From JAHEFX01 sp964614585 (GTDB lineage: Bacteria > Actinomycetota > Acidimicrobiia > Spongiisociales > JAENVV01): a stretch of DNA of 12,049 nt. Below the pieces are notes generated by a model that was not told the origin of the DNA, did no database searches, and saw nothing but the letters and a program-made list of their open reading frames with translations. Position numbers and translations under genes: made by a program. The stretch is taken from the NCBI GenBank assembly GCA_964614585.1, contig CAZTLW010000074.1, positions 1 through 12,049 on the forward strand, read 5' to 3'. Shown here one piece after another: positions 1 to 7,155 of this stretch; the stretch's first letter is position 1; the number at the start of each line of letters is the position of its first letter.

Positions 1-33
1 TGACGACAGGGAACTGAGCAGGCGGCCAACGAA

Positions 34-60
34 GGAAATCCCCCCGGCGGGGGGATTTCC
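34..60. terminator. Perfect 12-bp inverted repeat, possible terminator or attenuator hairpin
   Basis: The arms GGAAATCCCCCC (34-45) and GGGGGGATTTCC (49-60) are exact reverse complements around a 3-nt GGC loop, so RNA from either strand would fold into a very stable hairpin. There is no T-run after it on either strand, so it is not a textbook intrinsic terminator. U-tract-poor hairpin terminators are proposed in high-GC Actinobacteria. It sits about 130 bp before pheS and may end an upstream transcript outside the window. A regulatory role for pheST is possible but unproven. Confidence 0.5.
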
Positions 61-154
61 CAAGCATCAGCCCGTGTTGGGCAGATGTCGAGCCCGGAGC
101 GCGATCCGACACTCCGGCCGGGGGGATCTCCGAGTTCGACCTGGCAGCCGAGCG

Positions 155-183
155 GGGACCACCGGTCGCTCCGTGCCTATGCT
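155..183 (+). promoter_or_regulatory. Possible pheS promoter giving a near-leaderless mRNA
   Basis: TATGCT at 178-183 fits the actinobacterial -10 pattern TANNNT, with a weak -35-like GGGACC at 155-160 and a 17-nt spacer. Transcription would start near 190, only a few bases before the ATG at 194. This agrees with the absence of a Shine-Dalgarno sequence there. The in-frame ATG at 179 would then lie inside the -10 box and could not be used from this promoter. The call rests on pattern only. Confidence 0.3.
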
Positions 184-193
184 GCCCGGCCCC

Positions 194-1231
194 ATGGACA
201 CCCGCCTCGCCGACCTCCGCGACACCGCACCGGCCCGCATCGCTGCCGCGTCGTCGCTCGACGATCTCCACGAGGTCGAGCAGGCCGTGGTCGGTCGTGC
301 GTCGCCGATCGCCGAGATCCGACGGGGCCTGGGCGACCTGCCGCCCGAGCAGCGCCCCGAGGTGGGCCGGGCGGTCAAGGAGGTCGCCGACGAGCTCGCG
401 GAACTCGTGGCGCGGCGGCGGACCGAGTTGGAGGAGGAGGCGGAGGCGGCGCTACTCGAGGCCGACCGGGCCGACCTCACGCTGCCGGTCGCCGAGCAGG
501 TCATCGGCACCCACCACCTCGTCACCTCGACGATGGCCGAGATCGTCGACATCTTCGTCGGCCTCGGGTACCGGGTCGCCGAGGGCCCCGAGGTGGAGAC
601 CGGTTGGTACAACTTCGACGCCCTCAACACGCCGGTCGACCACCCGGCGCGCTTCGAGTCGGACACCCTCTACGTCGACCACGGCGACCCCGCCGACGAG
701 ATGCTCCTGCGGACCCAGACGAGCCCGATGCAGGTCCGCCACATGCAACACCACGAACCGCCCGTCTACGTCGTCGTGCCCGGGAAGGTGTTCCGCAACG
801 AGGCGCTCGACCCCACCCACTCGCCGGTGTTCCACCAGATCGAGGGGTTGGCCGTGGACGAGCGCATCACCATGGGCGACCTGAAGGGCACGCTCGGCCA
901 CTTCGCCCGCTCCTTCTTCGGGGCCGACACCCGGACGCGCTTCCGCCCCCACTTCTTCCCGTTCACCGAGCCCTCGGCCGAGATGGACGTCTCCTGCTTC
1001 GCCTGCGACGGCTCGGGATGCCGGGTCTGTGGCGGCAACGGATGGATCGAGATCCTCGGCTGTGGGATGGTCGACCCGGCGGTGTTCGAGGCCGTCGGCT
1101 ACGAGACCGACGCCGTCACCGGGTTCGCGTTCGGCATGGGCGTCGAGCGGATGGCGATGGTGCGCCACGGCATCCACCACATCCGCCACTTCTGGGAGAA
1201 CGACCTCCGAGTGCTGGGGCAGTTCCGATGA
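194..1231 (+). CDS. pheS: Phenylalanine--tRNA ligase alpha subunit
   Basis: This is the catalytic alpha subunit of the heterotetrameric class II phenylalanyl-tRNA synthetase, which charges tRNA-Phe in the cytoplasm. The 345-aa product has the usual family length. Residues 1-95 are charged and helical, as in the tRNA-binding coiled-coil arm. The catalytic core follows, with LLRTQTSPMQVR (171-182), the motif 2 region FHQIEGLAVD (213-222), a CX2CX4CX2C cluster (Cys268, 271, 276, 279) leading into GNGWIEILGCGMV, and motif 3 GFAFGMGVERMAMV (310-323). I chose ATG 194 because MDTRLADLRD aligns with typical PheS N-termini. ATG 179 and GTG 74 are longer in-frame alternatives without a clear ribosome-binding site. 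The stop TGA overlaps the pheT start as ATGA, which suggests translational coupling and 1:1 output. Confidence 0.96.
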   Translation: MDTRLADLRDTAPARIAAASSLDDLHEVEQAVVGRASPIAEIRRGLGDLPPEQRPEVGRAVKEVADELAELVARRRTELEEEAEAALLEADRADLTLPVAEQVIGTHHLVTSTMAEIVDIFVGLGYRVAEGPEVETGWYNFDALNTPVDHPARFESDTLYVDHGDPADEMLLRTQTSPMQVRHMQHHEPPVYVVVPGKVFRNEALDPTHSPVFHQIEGLAVDERITMGDLKGTLGHFARSFFGADTRTRFRPHFFPFTEPSAEMDVSCFACDGSGCRVCGGNGWIEILGCGMVDPAVFEAVGYETDAVTGFAFGMGVERMAMVRHGIHHIRHFWENDLRVLGQFR

Positions 1232-3633
1232 GGGTGCCCCTCAGCTGGCTTGCCGACTACGTCGACCTCCCAGTCACCGACCCCGTCGCCCTGGCCATGA
1301 TCCTCGACGACCTCGGCCACGAGGTCGACGGCGTCGAGGTCCTCGAGCGCACGTTCGAGGGCGTCGTGGTCGGCCGGGTCGAGACGGTCGACGCCCACCC
1401 GGACGCCGACCGGATCCGGCTCACCACCGTGGACACCGGCGACGGCCCGACCGAGGTGGTCTGCGGGGCGTGGAACTTCGAGGCCGGCGCCATCGTGCCG
1501 GTCGCCCGACCCGGCGCCACCCTCGACCGGGGGTCGTTCGAGATCACCGAGCGAGCGATCCGTGGCGTGACGTCCCACGGGATGATCTGCTCGGCCGCCG
1601 AGCTCGGGCTGGGCGACGACGCCGAGGGGATCCTCGTGCTCGACGACTCGCTCGAGGTGGGCGGCGACTTCGCCGACTACGTGGCCCTTCCTGACGCGGT
1701 CATCGACCTCGCCATCACCCCGAACCGACCGGACGCCATGGCGATGATCGGCATCGCCCGCGAGCTCGCCGCCCACTTCGGCGTCGAGTGGCGCCTGCCA
1801 CCGGTGACCGAGCGGGACGGCGCCGGGCCCTCGGACCTCGGGATCCGCGTCGAGGATCCTCGCTGTCCCCGCTTCACGGGGCGGGAGGTCCGCAACGTCC
1901 GGATGGGGCCGTCACCGCTGTGGATGCAGCTGCGTCTCGCCCGAGCCGGCCAGCGCCCCATCTCGAACGTCGTGGATGTCTCCAACTACGTCATGCTCGA
2001 GCTCGGCCAGCCCACGCATGCCTTCGACCTCGAGCAGGTGGCCCGGGACACGATCGTCGTGCGGGCGGCGACGCCCGGCGAGACCCTCACGACCCTCGAC
2101 GGGGTGACCCGGGAACTGGACCCCGACGACCTCGTGGTCGCCGATCCCGAACGGGCGCTGTCGCTGGCCGGGACGATGGGCGGCGAGGACAGCGAGGTCT
2201 CGGACGGGACGAGCCGGGTGCTCGTCGAGGTGGCGTCGTGGGACGCCCCGACCATCCTCCACATGAGCCACCGCCACGCCCTCCGCTCGGAGGCCTCGTC
2301 CCGATTCGAACGAGGCGTCGACCCCGAGATGCCGCCCCTCGCCAATCACCGGATGGTCGACCTGCTCGTCGACCTGGCGGGTGGCACGCCCATGGGCGAC
2401 CTCGTCGACGCCCATCCCCGACCGCATGAGCCGGTGACGGTCGACCTCCCGCTCTCGCTCGTTGAGCGGACCCTCGGCGTGGCCATGCCGGCCGCGGAGG
2501 TGGCCGGCTTCCTCGAGCCACTGGGCATCGCCGTCGAGACCCGGGGCGAGTCCCTCGCGGTCACGGCCCCTTCGTGGCGCCCCGACCTGACCCGACCGGT
2601 CGACCACGTCGAGGAGATCGCCCGCCTGCGGGGCTACGCCAGCTTCGAGCCGTCCATCCCCGCCGGGCCCGGGGGCGGCCTGTCGGCGACCCAGGCGCGC
2701 GAGCGCCTCCTGCGGGACGTGCTCACCGGGCTCGGACTCTCGGAGGCGCTCACGTTCTCATTCCACGGTGCTCGGGCGCTCGCCGACCTCGGACTCGGCC
2801 CGGACGATCCCCGGCGCAACGCGATCGAGGTGCGCAACCCCCTGCGGGAGGAAGAACGACTGCTCAGGACCACGCTCCTGCCCGGTCTGCTCGATGCCGC
2901 TCGATTCAACGTCAACCACGGCGTGTCCGACGTCGCCCTCTTCGAGATCGGTCGGGTGTTCTGGGCCGACGACTCCCCGGAGTACGGGACGATCCCCGAC
3001 CAGCCGACCCACCTCGGGCTCGTGCTGGTGGGCTCGCTGGGCGCCGACGGCGTCGACGGCCCGCGTCGTGCGGTCGACGCCCACACCGGGATGGGCATCA
3101 TCCGCCCGCTCGTCGCCGCCCTCGGCCACGGCGAGCCCGGGATCGAGTCGATCGACCACCGGCCGCTCCATCCGGGCCGAGGAGCCGTGGTCCGCCTCCC
3201 CGACAGGACCGAACTGGGCACCGTGGGGGAGCTCCATCCACGGGTCGCTCGGGCCTGGGACCTGCCGGGGCGGGTGGTCGTCGCCGAGTTCGCCCTCGAA
3301 CCCCTCGTGGCACCCCCAGCGCTGTGGCAGTTCGACGAGCCGAGCCTGCTCCCACACGTGGACTTCGACCTGGCCTTCGTGCTGCCCGATGCCATCACCA
3401 CAGCGGCCGTACTCGCCGTCGCCCGCGACGCTGCCGGAGACCTCCTCGAGGGCCTCCAACCCTTCGACACCTACCGCGGCACGGGGGTGCCCGACGGGCA
3501 CCGGTCGCTGGCGATCCGGCTGCGGTTGCGGCCCCACGACCGGACCCTCACCAACGAGGAGGCGGGGGAGGTCCGCCAGGCCGTCATCGACGCGGTCGCC
3601 GACCTCGGTGGCACGCTCAGGGGGGTGGCATGA
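1228..3633 (+). CDS. pheT: Phenylalanine--tRNA ligase beta subunit
   Basis: The beta subunit of PheRS is 801 aa here, a normal bacterial length, and begins with the family-typical MRVPLSWLADYVDLP. Domains in order: an N-terminal segment; an OB-fold tRNA-binding domain (about residues 40-150, FEGVVVGRVETVDAHPDADR); a conserved ITPNRPDAM segment near residue 166; the B3/B4 editing domain (from about 215, including ISNVVDVSNYVMLELGQPTH AFD, split here only for length); the B5 domain (about 402-470, SWRPDLTRPVDHVEEIARL); the inactive synthetase-like core; and a C-terminal ferredoxin-fold anticodon-binding domain (about 705-801, starting LLPHVDFDLAF). The start ATG lies inside the pheS stop (ATGA) and the stop lies inside the argF start (ATGA), so the three genes form one tightly coupled unit. 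No frameshift or missing domain is visible. Confidence 0.96.
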   Translation: MRVPLSWLADYVDLPVTDPVALAMILDDLGHEVDGVEVLERTFEGVVVGRVETVDAHPDADRIRLTTVDTGDGPTEVVCGAWNFEAGAIVPVARPGATLDRGSFEITERAIRGVTSHGMICSAAELGLGDDAEGILVLDDSLEVGGDFADYVALPDAVIDLAITPNRPDAMAMIGIARELAAHFGVEWRLPPVTERDGAGPSDLGIRVEDPRCPRFTGREVRNVRMGPSPLWMQLRLARAGQRPISNVVDVSNYVMLELGQPTHAFDLEQVARDTIVVRAATPGETLTTLDGVTRELDPDDLVVADPERALSLAGTMGGEDSEVSDGTSRVLVEVASWDAPTILHMSHRHALRSEASSRFERGVDPEMPPLANHRMVDLLVDLAGGTPMGDLVDAHPRPHEPVTVDLPLSLVERTLGVAMPAAEVAGFLEPLGIAVETRGESLAVTAPSWRPDLTRPVDHVEEIARLRGYASFEPSIPAGPGGGLSATQARERLLRDVLTGLGLSEALTFSFHGARALADLGLGPDDPRRNAIEVRNPLREEERLLRTTLLPGLLDAARFNVNHGVSDVALFEIGRVFWADDSPEYGTIPDQPTHLGLVLVGSLGADGVDGPRRAVDAHTGMGIIRPLVAALGHGEPGIESIDHRPLHPGRGAVVRLPDRTELGTVGELHPRVARAWDLPGRVVVAEFALEPLVAPPALWQFDEPSLLPHVDFDLAFVLPDAITTAAVLAVARDAAGDLLEGLQPFDTYRGTGVPDGHRSLAIRLRLRPHDRTLTNEEAGEVRQAVIDAVADLGGTLRGVA

Positions 3634-4322
3634 CCGATTTCCTCCGGGTCCGCGACCTCGCCGATCGGCTCCCCGATCTCGTCGAGATGGCCCATCGGGC
3701 GAAGGCCGACCGTAGCTTCGGATCGGGGCACCTGGTTGGTCGCCAGATCGGCCTGTTCTTCGAGTTGCCCTCGACCCGGACCCGGGTGTCCACCGAGGTG
3801 GCGGTGCACCGGTTGGGTGGCGACCCGGTGGTGCTGAGCGGATCCGGCCTCGGTGTGGGTACCCGGGAGCCGGCCAACGACGTCGCCCGGGTCCTCGACC
3901 GATTGCTCGACGGCCTCGCCGCCCGGGTGACGGACCACCGGACCCTCGAACAACTCGCCCGCCATGGCGACATCCCCGTCATCAACCTCCTGTCCGACCT
4001 CGAGCACCCATGCCAAGCGGTGGCTGATGTGGCGACGATCGCCGAGCACCGGCCGGTCGCCGACTCCGTGGTGGCCTACGTCGGGGACGCCAACAACGTG
4101 GCCACNNNNNNNNNNNNNNNNNNNNNNNNNNNNNNNNNNNNNNNNNNNNNNNNNNNNNNNNNNNNNNNNNNNNNNNNNNNNNNNNNNNNNNNNNNNNNNN
4201 NNNNNGCCCACCGGGGCGAGGAGGTGGTCACCGAGGTGATCGAGCACCCCCGTTCGGTGGTCTTCGACCAGGCCGAGTACCGCCTCCACTCGTTCACGGC
4301 GCTCCTCCTGGAACTGCTGTGA
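3630..4322 (+). CDS. argF: Ornithine carbamoyltransferase, interrupted by an assembly gap
   Basis: This enzyme joins carbamoyl phosphate to ornithine to make citrulline in arginine biosynthesis. Before the gap, 158 residues are visible: the carbamoyl-phosphate loop STRTR (48-52), HPCQ (126-129) and the start of the second lobe, GDANNVA (152-158). After the gap, 38 residues resume at AHRGEEVVTEVI and run to EYRLHSFTALLLELL. The family usually has about 305 residues, so roughly 105 are hidden, including the ornithine-binding D-x-x-x-S-M-G and HCLP motifs; N-acetyl- or succinyl-ornithine specificity therefore cannot be fully excluded. The frame is open on both sides. The start codon overlaps the pheT stop (ATGA). 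In mycobacteria pheST is followed by the full arg cluster; only argF is present here. The stop directly abuts the stop of the next, convergent gene. Confidence 0.9.
   Translation: MTDFLRVRDLADRLPDLVEMAHRAKADRSFGSGHLVGRQIGLFFELPSTRTRVSTEVAVHRLGGDPVVLSGSGLGVGTREPANDVARVLDRLLDGLAARVTDHRTLEQLARHGDIPVINLLSDLEHPCQAVADVATIAEHRPVADSVVAYVGDANNVAXXXXXXXXXXXXXXXXXXXXXXXXXXXXXXXXXXAHRGEEVVTEVIEHPRSVVFDQAEYRLHSFTALLLELL
4106..4205. other. Assembly gap (100 N) inside argF
   Basis: Exactly 100 N, a conventional scaffold-gap placeholder. Comparison with the usual spacing between the GD-x-NN and HRGEE motifs of ornithine carbamoyltransferases (about 105 residues) suggests the true missing sequence is near 315 bp if the gene is intact. 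Confidence 0.97.
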
Positions 4323-5957
4323 CTACTGGTAGCTGACGAACCAGACGGTCGGCTCGACGGCCAGCACCTGCTCGGGCGTGGCCGTCGGGCTGTCCTCGTC
4401 GTAGAAGTTCTTCCAGCCCCAGCGGTACGGCGCACCCTCGGTGCCCGCGGTGAGGGCCGCCCAGGTGTCGTACTTCGACTCGAGGGGGCCCTGGCCGTCC
4501 ATCTGGATGAGGCCGGCGAGCTCGGCCGGGATGACCATGTCCTCCCGGCCCTCGATCATCGAGAAGAGGAACTGGTGCACGATGAACAGCTTCTGGGGGA
4601 GCCCGTTCTCGCGCACGAGATCGGCGAGCCAGCTGGCGGTGGCGTTGACCTCGGCGATGCCCACCGAGCCCACCTGCTCGAGGTGGACCTCGTCGGGGGC
4701 GAGGCGCCACTCCGGGTCGAGGGCGAGGCCGACGTGGGGCTCCAGCAGCAGTGACTGGTACCGCTGGGCCTGGGAGAGGAAGTCGGTGCGGCCGGGCTGC
4801 AGGTCGAGGACGACGTAGATGTCGTTGTCGCGGGCGTAGTCGACCCATCCCCGCAGGGTCTCGATCCGCATCTCGGCCGAGTAGTCACCGTCGGGACCGG
4901 GATCGCCGGCCGCCACCGTGGCGATGATCTCGAAGGTGGGCACGACCGGCAGCCCGTCCGCGTCGTAACCCTGCACCATCTCGGCGAGGCGCTCGGCGGT
5001 CTCCACCCAGCCGTCGGGGCCCTGCTCGCCGAGCACGCCGAGCCGTGGGGTGTTGGGGTTGCCGTAGGCGGCCACGTAGCGGCGCCCGGGCTCGAAGACC
5101 AGCACGCCTCCGCCGGGCAGTTCGGCCGCCGTCAGCAGGGTCTGGGTCTGCCAGCGCTGGTCGTCACCGAAGTCGCCGATGAGCGAGACGATCCCGGCGT
5201 CGGCGGCGGCCTCGCGCACATCGAGGCTGCGCCGGGGATCGTCCCCGTCGACGACCGCCACGAGTGCCCCGGTGGCGTCGGCGGCGGCGAGGGAGGCGAT
5301 CGCCACGTCGGCGCGATCGGTGGTGGCCACCCACATCGGCGCCTCCGGCTGGAGTGGTGGCTTCTGGGCACCGGCCGTCCCTGGCCCGAGGACGACCGGC
5401 CGGTCCTCGGCGATCGCCGTCCTGACGGCCGCGAAGGCGGCCGCCGGGTCGGCGGGGATCCCGATGGGGGGGCGGTCTGGGTCCGAGACGCCGGCGAGGA
5501 TGCGAGCCTCGAGGTCGGCCACGTCGTCGGCGAGGCGAAGGTTCCACGACTCGGCCACGTCGCCCGCCAGTGCCCCGGCGAGGTCGCTGCTGCCGACGAC
5601 GAGCAGATCGTCGGCGCCGAGTCGATCGAGTTCCGCTCGAATCGCGGCCGGTACCTCGGGCGGCGAGGCGAGCAGCGGCAGCGACTCCTGGGCGGCGAGG
5701 CGGGCCCCGAAGGCGAGGGCGACCGGATCGTCGGCATCGGCCACCACGGCGGCGGAGGTACAGGGGAAGACGGCCGCACTGCGGGCGACCGAGACGGCCA
5801 CGGCATCGCCGCTCACGTCGCCGGAGACGGCCGTCACGGGTTCGCAGCCCGCTCCGGCCGAGCCGGTACTGAACGTCCGGTCGTAGAGCAGAAACGCCGC
5901 GAAGCCCACACCGACGATGAGGGCGAAGAGAATCACGGTGCGCAGGAAGCGTCCCAT
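4323..5957 (-). CDS. Membrane-anchored protein of unknown function, CWB2-like half plus barrel-like half
   Basis: This 544-aa product has one N-terminal hydrophobic segment (residues about 5-24, VILFALIVGVGFAAFLLY) after MGRFLR, so it is probably anchored in the membrane with the rest outside. Residues about 50-135 (including VALAFGARLAAQESLPLL and LDRLGADDLLVVGSSDLAGAL) resemble a degenerate cell-wall-binding repeat 2 (PF04122). A second alpha/beta stretch follows (about 170-300). The C-terminal part (about 335-544) looks like a TIM-barrel enzyme core, with acidic residues at strand ends: FEII (E343), VLDLQPGR (D385), LALDPEWR (D414, E416), MDGQG (D487), then WGWKNFYDED. I recall similar uncharacterised actinobacterial proteins but assign no function; a glycosidase-like activity is inference. 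ATG 5957 is preferred over GTG 5996 because it starts just before the membrane segment. Its stop immediately follows that of argF. Confidence 0.85.
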   Translation of the reverse strand: MGRFLRTVILFALIVGVGFAAFLLYDRTFSTGSAGAGCEPVTAVSGDVSGDAVAVSVARSAAVFPCTSAAVVADADDPVALAFGARLAAQESLPLLASPPEVPAAIRAELDRLGADDLLVVGSSDLAGALAGDVAESWNLRLADDVADLEARILAGVSDPDRPPIGIPADPAAAFAAVRTAIAEDRPVVLGPGTAGAQKPPLQPEAPMWVATTDRADVAIASLAAADATGALVAVVDGDDPRRSLDVREAAADAGIVSLIGDFGDDQRWQTQTLLTAAELPGGGVLVFEPGRRYVAAYGNPNTPRLGVLGEQGPDGWVETAERLAEMVQGYDADGLPVVPTFEIIATVAAGDPGPDGDYSAEMRIETLRGWVDYARDNDIYVVLDLQPGRTDFLSQAQRYQSLLLEPHVGLALDPEWRLAPDEVHLEQVGSVGIAEVNATASWLADLVRENGLPQKLFIVHQFLFSMIEGREDMVIPAELAGLIQMDGQGPLESKYDTWAALTAGTEGAPYRWGWKNFYDEDSPTATPEQVLAVEPTVWFVSYQ

Positions 5958-6016
5958 GCGATCAGCAACGGTACCGGCCCGACGGCCTCTATGCACGGTT
6001 CGGCCAGCATGGGGGC
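5958..6016. promoter_or_regulatory. Divergent intergenic region, 59 bp
   Basis: This short stretch separates the starts of the minus-strand membrane protein and the plus-strand DNA glycosylase and must carry any promoters for both. On the minus strand TACCGT (5968-5973) fits TANNNT 10 nt before ATG 5957, again pointing to a near-leaderless start; no good -35 is seen. For the glycosylase, TATGCA (5990-5995) is a poor -10 candidate, and a G-run (6011-6015) lies too close to the ATG to be a good ribosome-binding site. Both assignments are weak. Confidence 0.3.
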
Positions 6017-6562
6017 ATGGCCCAGATCGACCTCACCGGCCCCGTCACCGACGTCGCCCGTCGCCTGTTGGGGGCGATTCTGTGGTCCGAGATCGACGGA
6101 GAGATCACGATGGTCAGGTTGACGGAGGTCGAGGCCTACGGCGGGGCGGACGACCCGGCCTCCCATGCCCATCGTGGTCGCACCGAGCGCAACGCCTCCA
6201 TGTTCGCCACCGCCGGGACGCTCTACACGTATCGGTCCTACGGCATCCACACCTGCGCCAACGTGGCCACCGGTGGCCGGGGCGAGGGATCGGCGGTGCT
6301 GTTCCGGGCCGGGGAGCCCGTGTCCGGGCCCGAGGTGATGGCCCGACGGCGGGGCCGCACCGACCACCTGGTCGACGGGCCCGGCAAGCTCTGCCAGGCA
6401 CTCGGCATCGGCCTCGACCACGACGGCGTCGACCTCCTGGATCCCGACAGCCCCATCCGCCTGGTGCCGGGCGAACCGGCGGCATCGGTGGAGGCCACCC
6501 CGAGGATCGGCATCTCGAGGGCCATGGATCGCCACTGGCGCTTCATGGCGTGCGAAGCCTGA
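6017..6562 (+). CDS. DNA-3-methyladenine glycosylase, AAG/MPG family
   Basis: This base-excision repair enzyme removes alkylated purines such as 3-methyladenine from DNA. The 181-aa product has the length of bacterial AAG/MPG-fold proteins. It contains the catalytic segment TEVEAYGG (the Glu of EAY, E39, corresponds to human E125, and Y41 to the intercalating-pocket Tyr), SHAHRGRT (H50, matching the substrate-contacting His), MFATAGTLYTYRSYGIH, VLFRAGEP and the conserved GPGKLCQALGI. The C-terminus ends with R(I)GIS and W-R-F-M, as in the family. It is unrelated in fold to AlkA or Tag. It is transcribed divergently from the membrane protein and converges on the next gene with 9 bp between stops, so it is probably monocistronic. 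ATG 6017 is the only start that keeps the normal N-terminus. Confidence 0.93.
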   Translation: MAQIDLTGPVTDVARRLLGAILWSEIDGEITMVRLTEVEAYGGADDPASHAHRGRTERNASMFATAGTLYTYRSYGIHTCANVATGGRGEGSAVLFRAGEPVSGPEVMARRRGRTDHLVDGPGKLCQALGIGLDHDGVDLLDPDSPIRLVPGEPAASVEATPRIGISRAMDRHWRFMACEA

Positions 6563-6571
6563 GCAGTCGGC

Positions 6572-7055
6572 CTATCCCTCGCGTGGCAGGTCGTCGGACT
6601 CGACGACGGTGTACGCATCCGTGGGGACCGACGCTGCGAAGTCGCTCGGCAGTGCGTCCAGGTCGGGCGTGCGCACCTCGATGCTGCGGCCCTGCGGCGT
6701 CGACTCGATGAAGACGTCGCCGGGCACGCCGGCCCGATCGAGCTCGCTCACGAGCACGTCCCGGTAGCCGTTCAACTCCTGCCAACTGTGGGCGACCTCC
6801 ACGAACCGGACCTGCGCCGACCCTCCGGCAATGCGGGCCAACTCGTCGACGTCGATGGCGGAGCAATCGAGGACGGTGACGACGATGCCGCCACGCCGAT
6901 CGCCGTAGACACCCCCATGGTTCGGATCGTCGATGCTCTCCTCGCCGGGGAAGTCGGCGGTCTGACGGAAGCCGGTCATCGCCTCGACGATGTCCTCGAT
7001 CGTCTGGTTCGGATCGCCGTCGATCGGTACCGAGGCCGGGACGGAGGGAACGCAG
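6572..7055 (-). CDS. C-terminal part of an unidentified protein, 5' end lost in assembly gap
   Basis: An open frame of 160 residues runs from the gap edge to a TAG stop. It begins CVPSVPASVPIDGDPNQTIE and ends VPTDAYTVVESDDLPREG. An internal ATG at 6979 is possible but 25 upstream codons are open and protein-like, so the true start is probably in the gap. The visible part is soluble, acidic and alpha/beta-like (GIVVTVLDC, VRFVEVAHSWQELNGY). The latter pattern faintly recalls the domain that precedes the protease domain in some extracellular S1 peptidases, but no catalytic triad is seen. The first visible Cys, followed by a Ser/Pro-rich stretch, could be a lipobox cysteine whose signal peptide is hidden; this cannot be tested here. 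It may be a separate gene or the far C-terminus of the PBP upstream, since the real gap length, and hence the frame, is unknown. Function not assigned. Confidence 0.7.
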
Positions 7056-7155
7056 NNNNNNNNNNNNNNNNNNNNNNNNNNNNNNNNNNNNNNNNNNNNN
7101 NNNNNNNNNNNNNNNNNNNNNNNNNNNNNNNNNNNNNNNNNNNNNNNNNNNNNNN
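7056..7155. other. Assembly gap (100 N) between PBP and the unidentified gene
   Basis: Exactly 100 N, a placeholder of unknown real size. It hides the C-terminus of the PBP and the start of the downstream minus-strand gene. A continuous frame across it is an artefact of the N run: the part beyond the gap in that frame is an arginine-rich shadow translation. Confidence 0.97.

Noticed and set aside
74..193. Longer pheS starting at GTG 74 or ATG 179
   Set aside because: The added residues do not resemble PheS N-termini, no ribosome-binding site supports them, and the ATG at 194 gives a normal length.
2574..3629. N-terminal extension of argF, or a separate gene overlapping pheT in another frame
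   Set aside because: The translation before ATG 3630 is an Arg/Pro-rich shadow of pheT. Ornithine carbamoyltransferase starts normally at MTDFLRVRDL.
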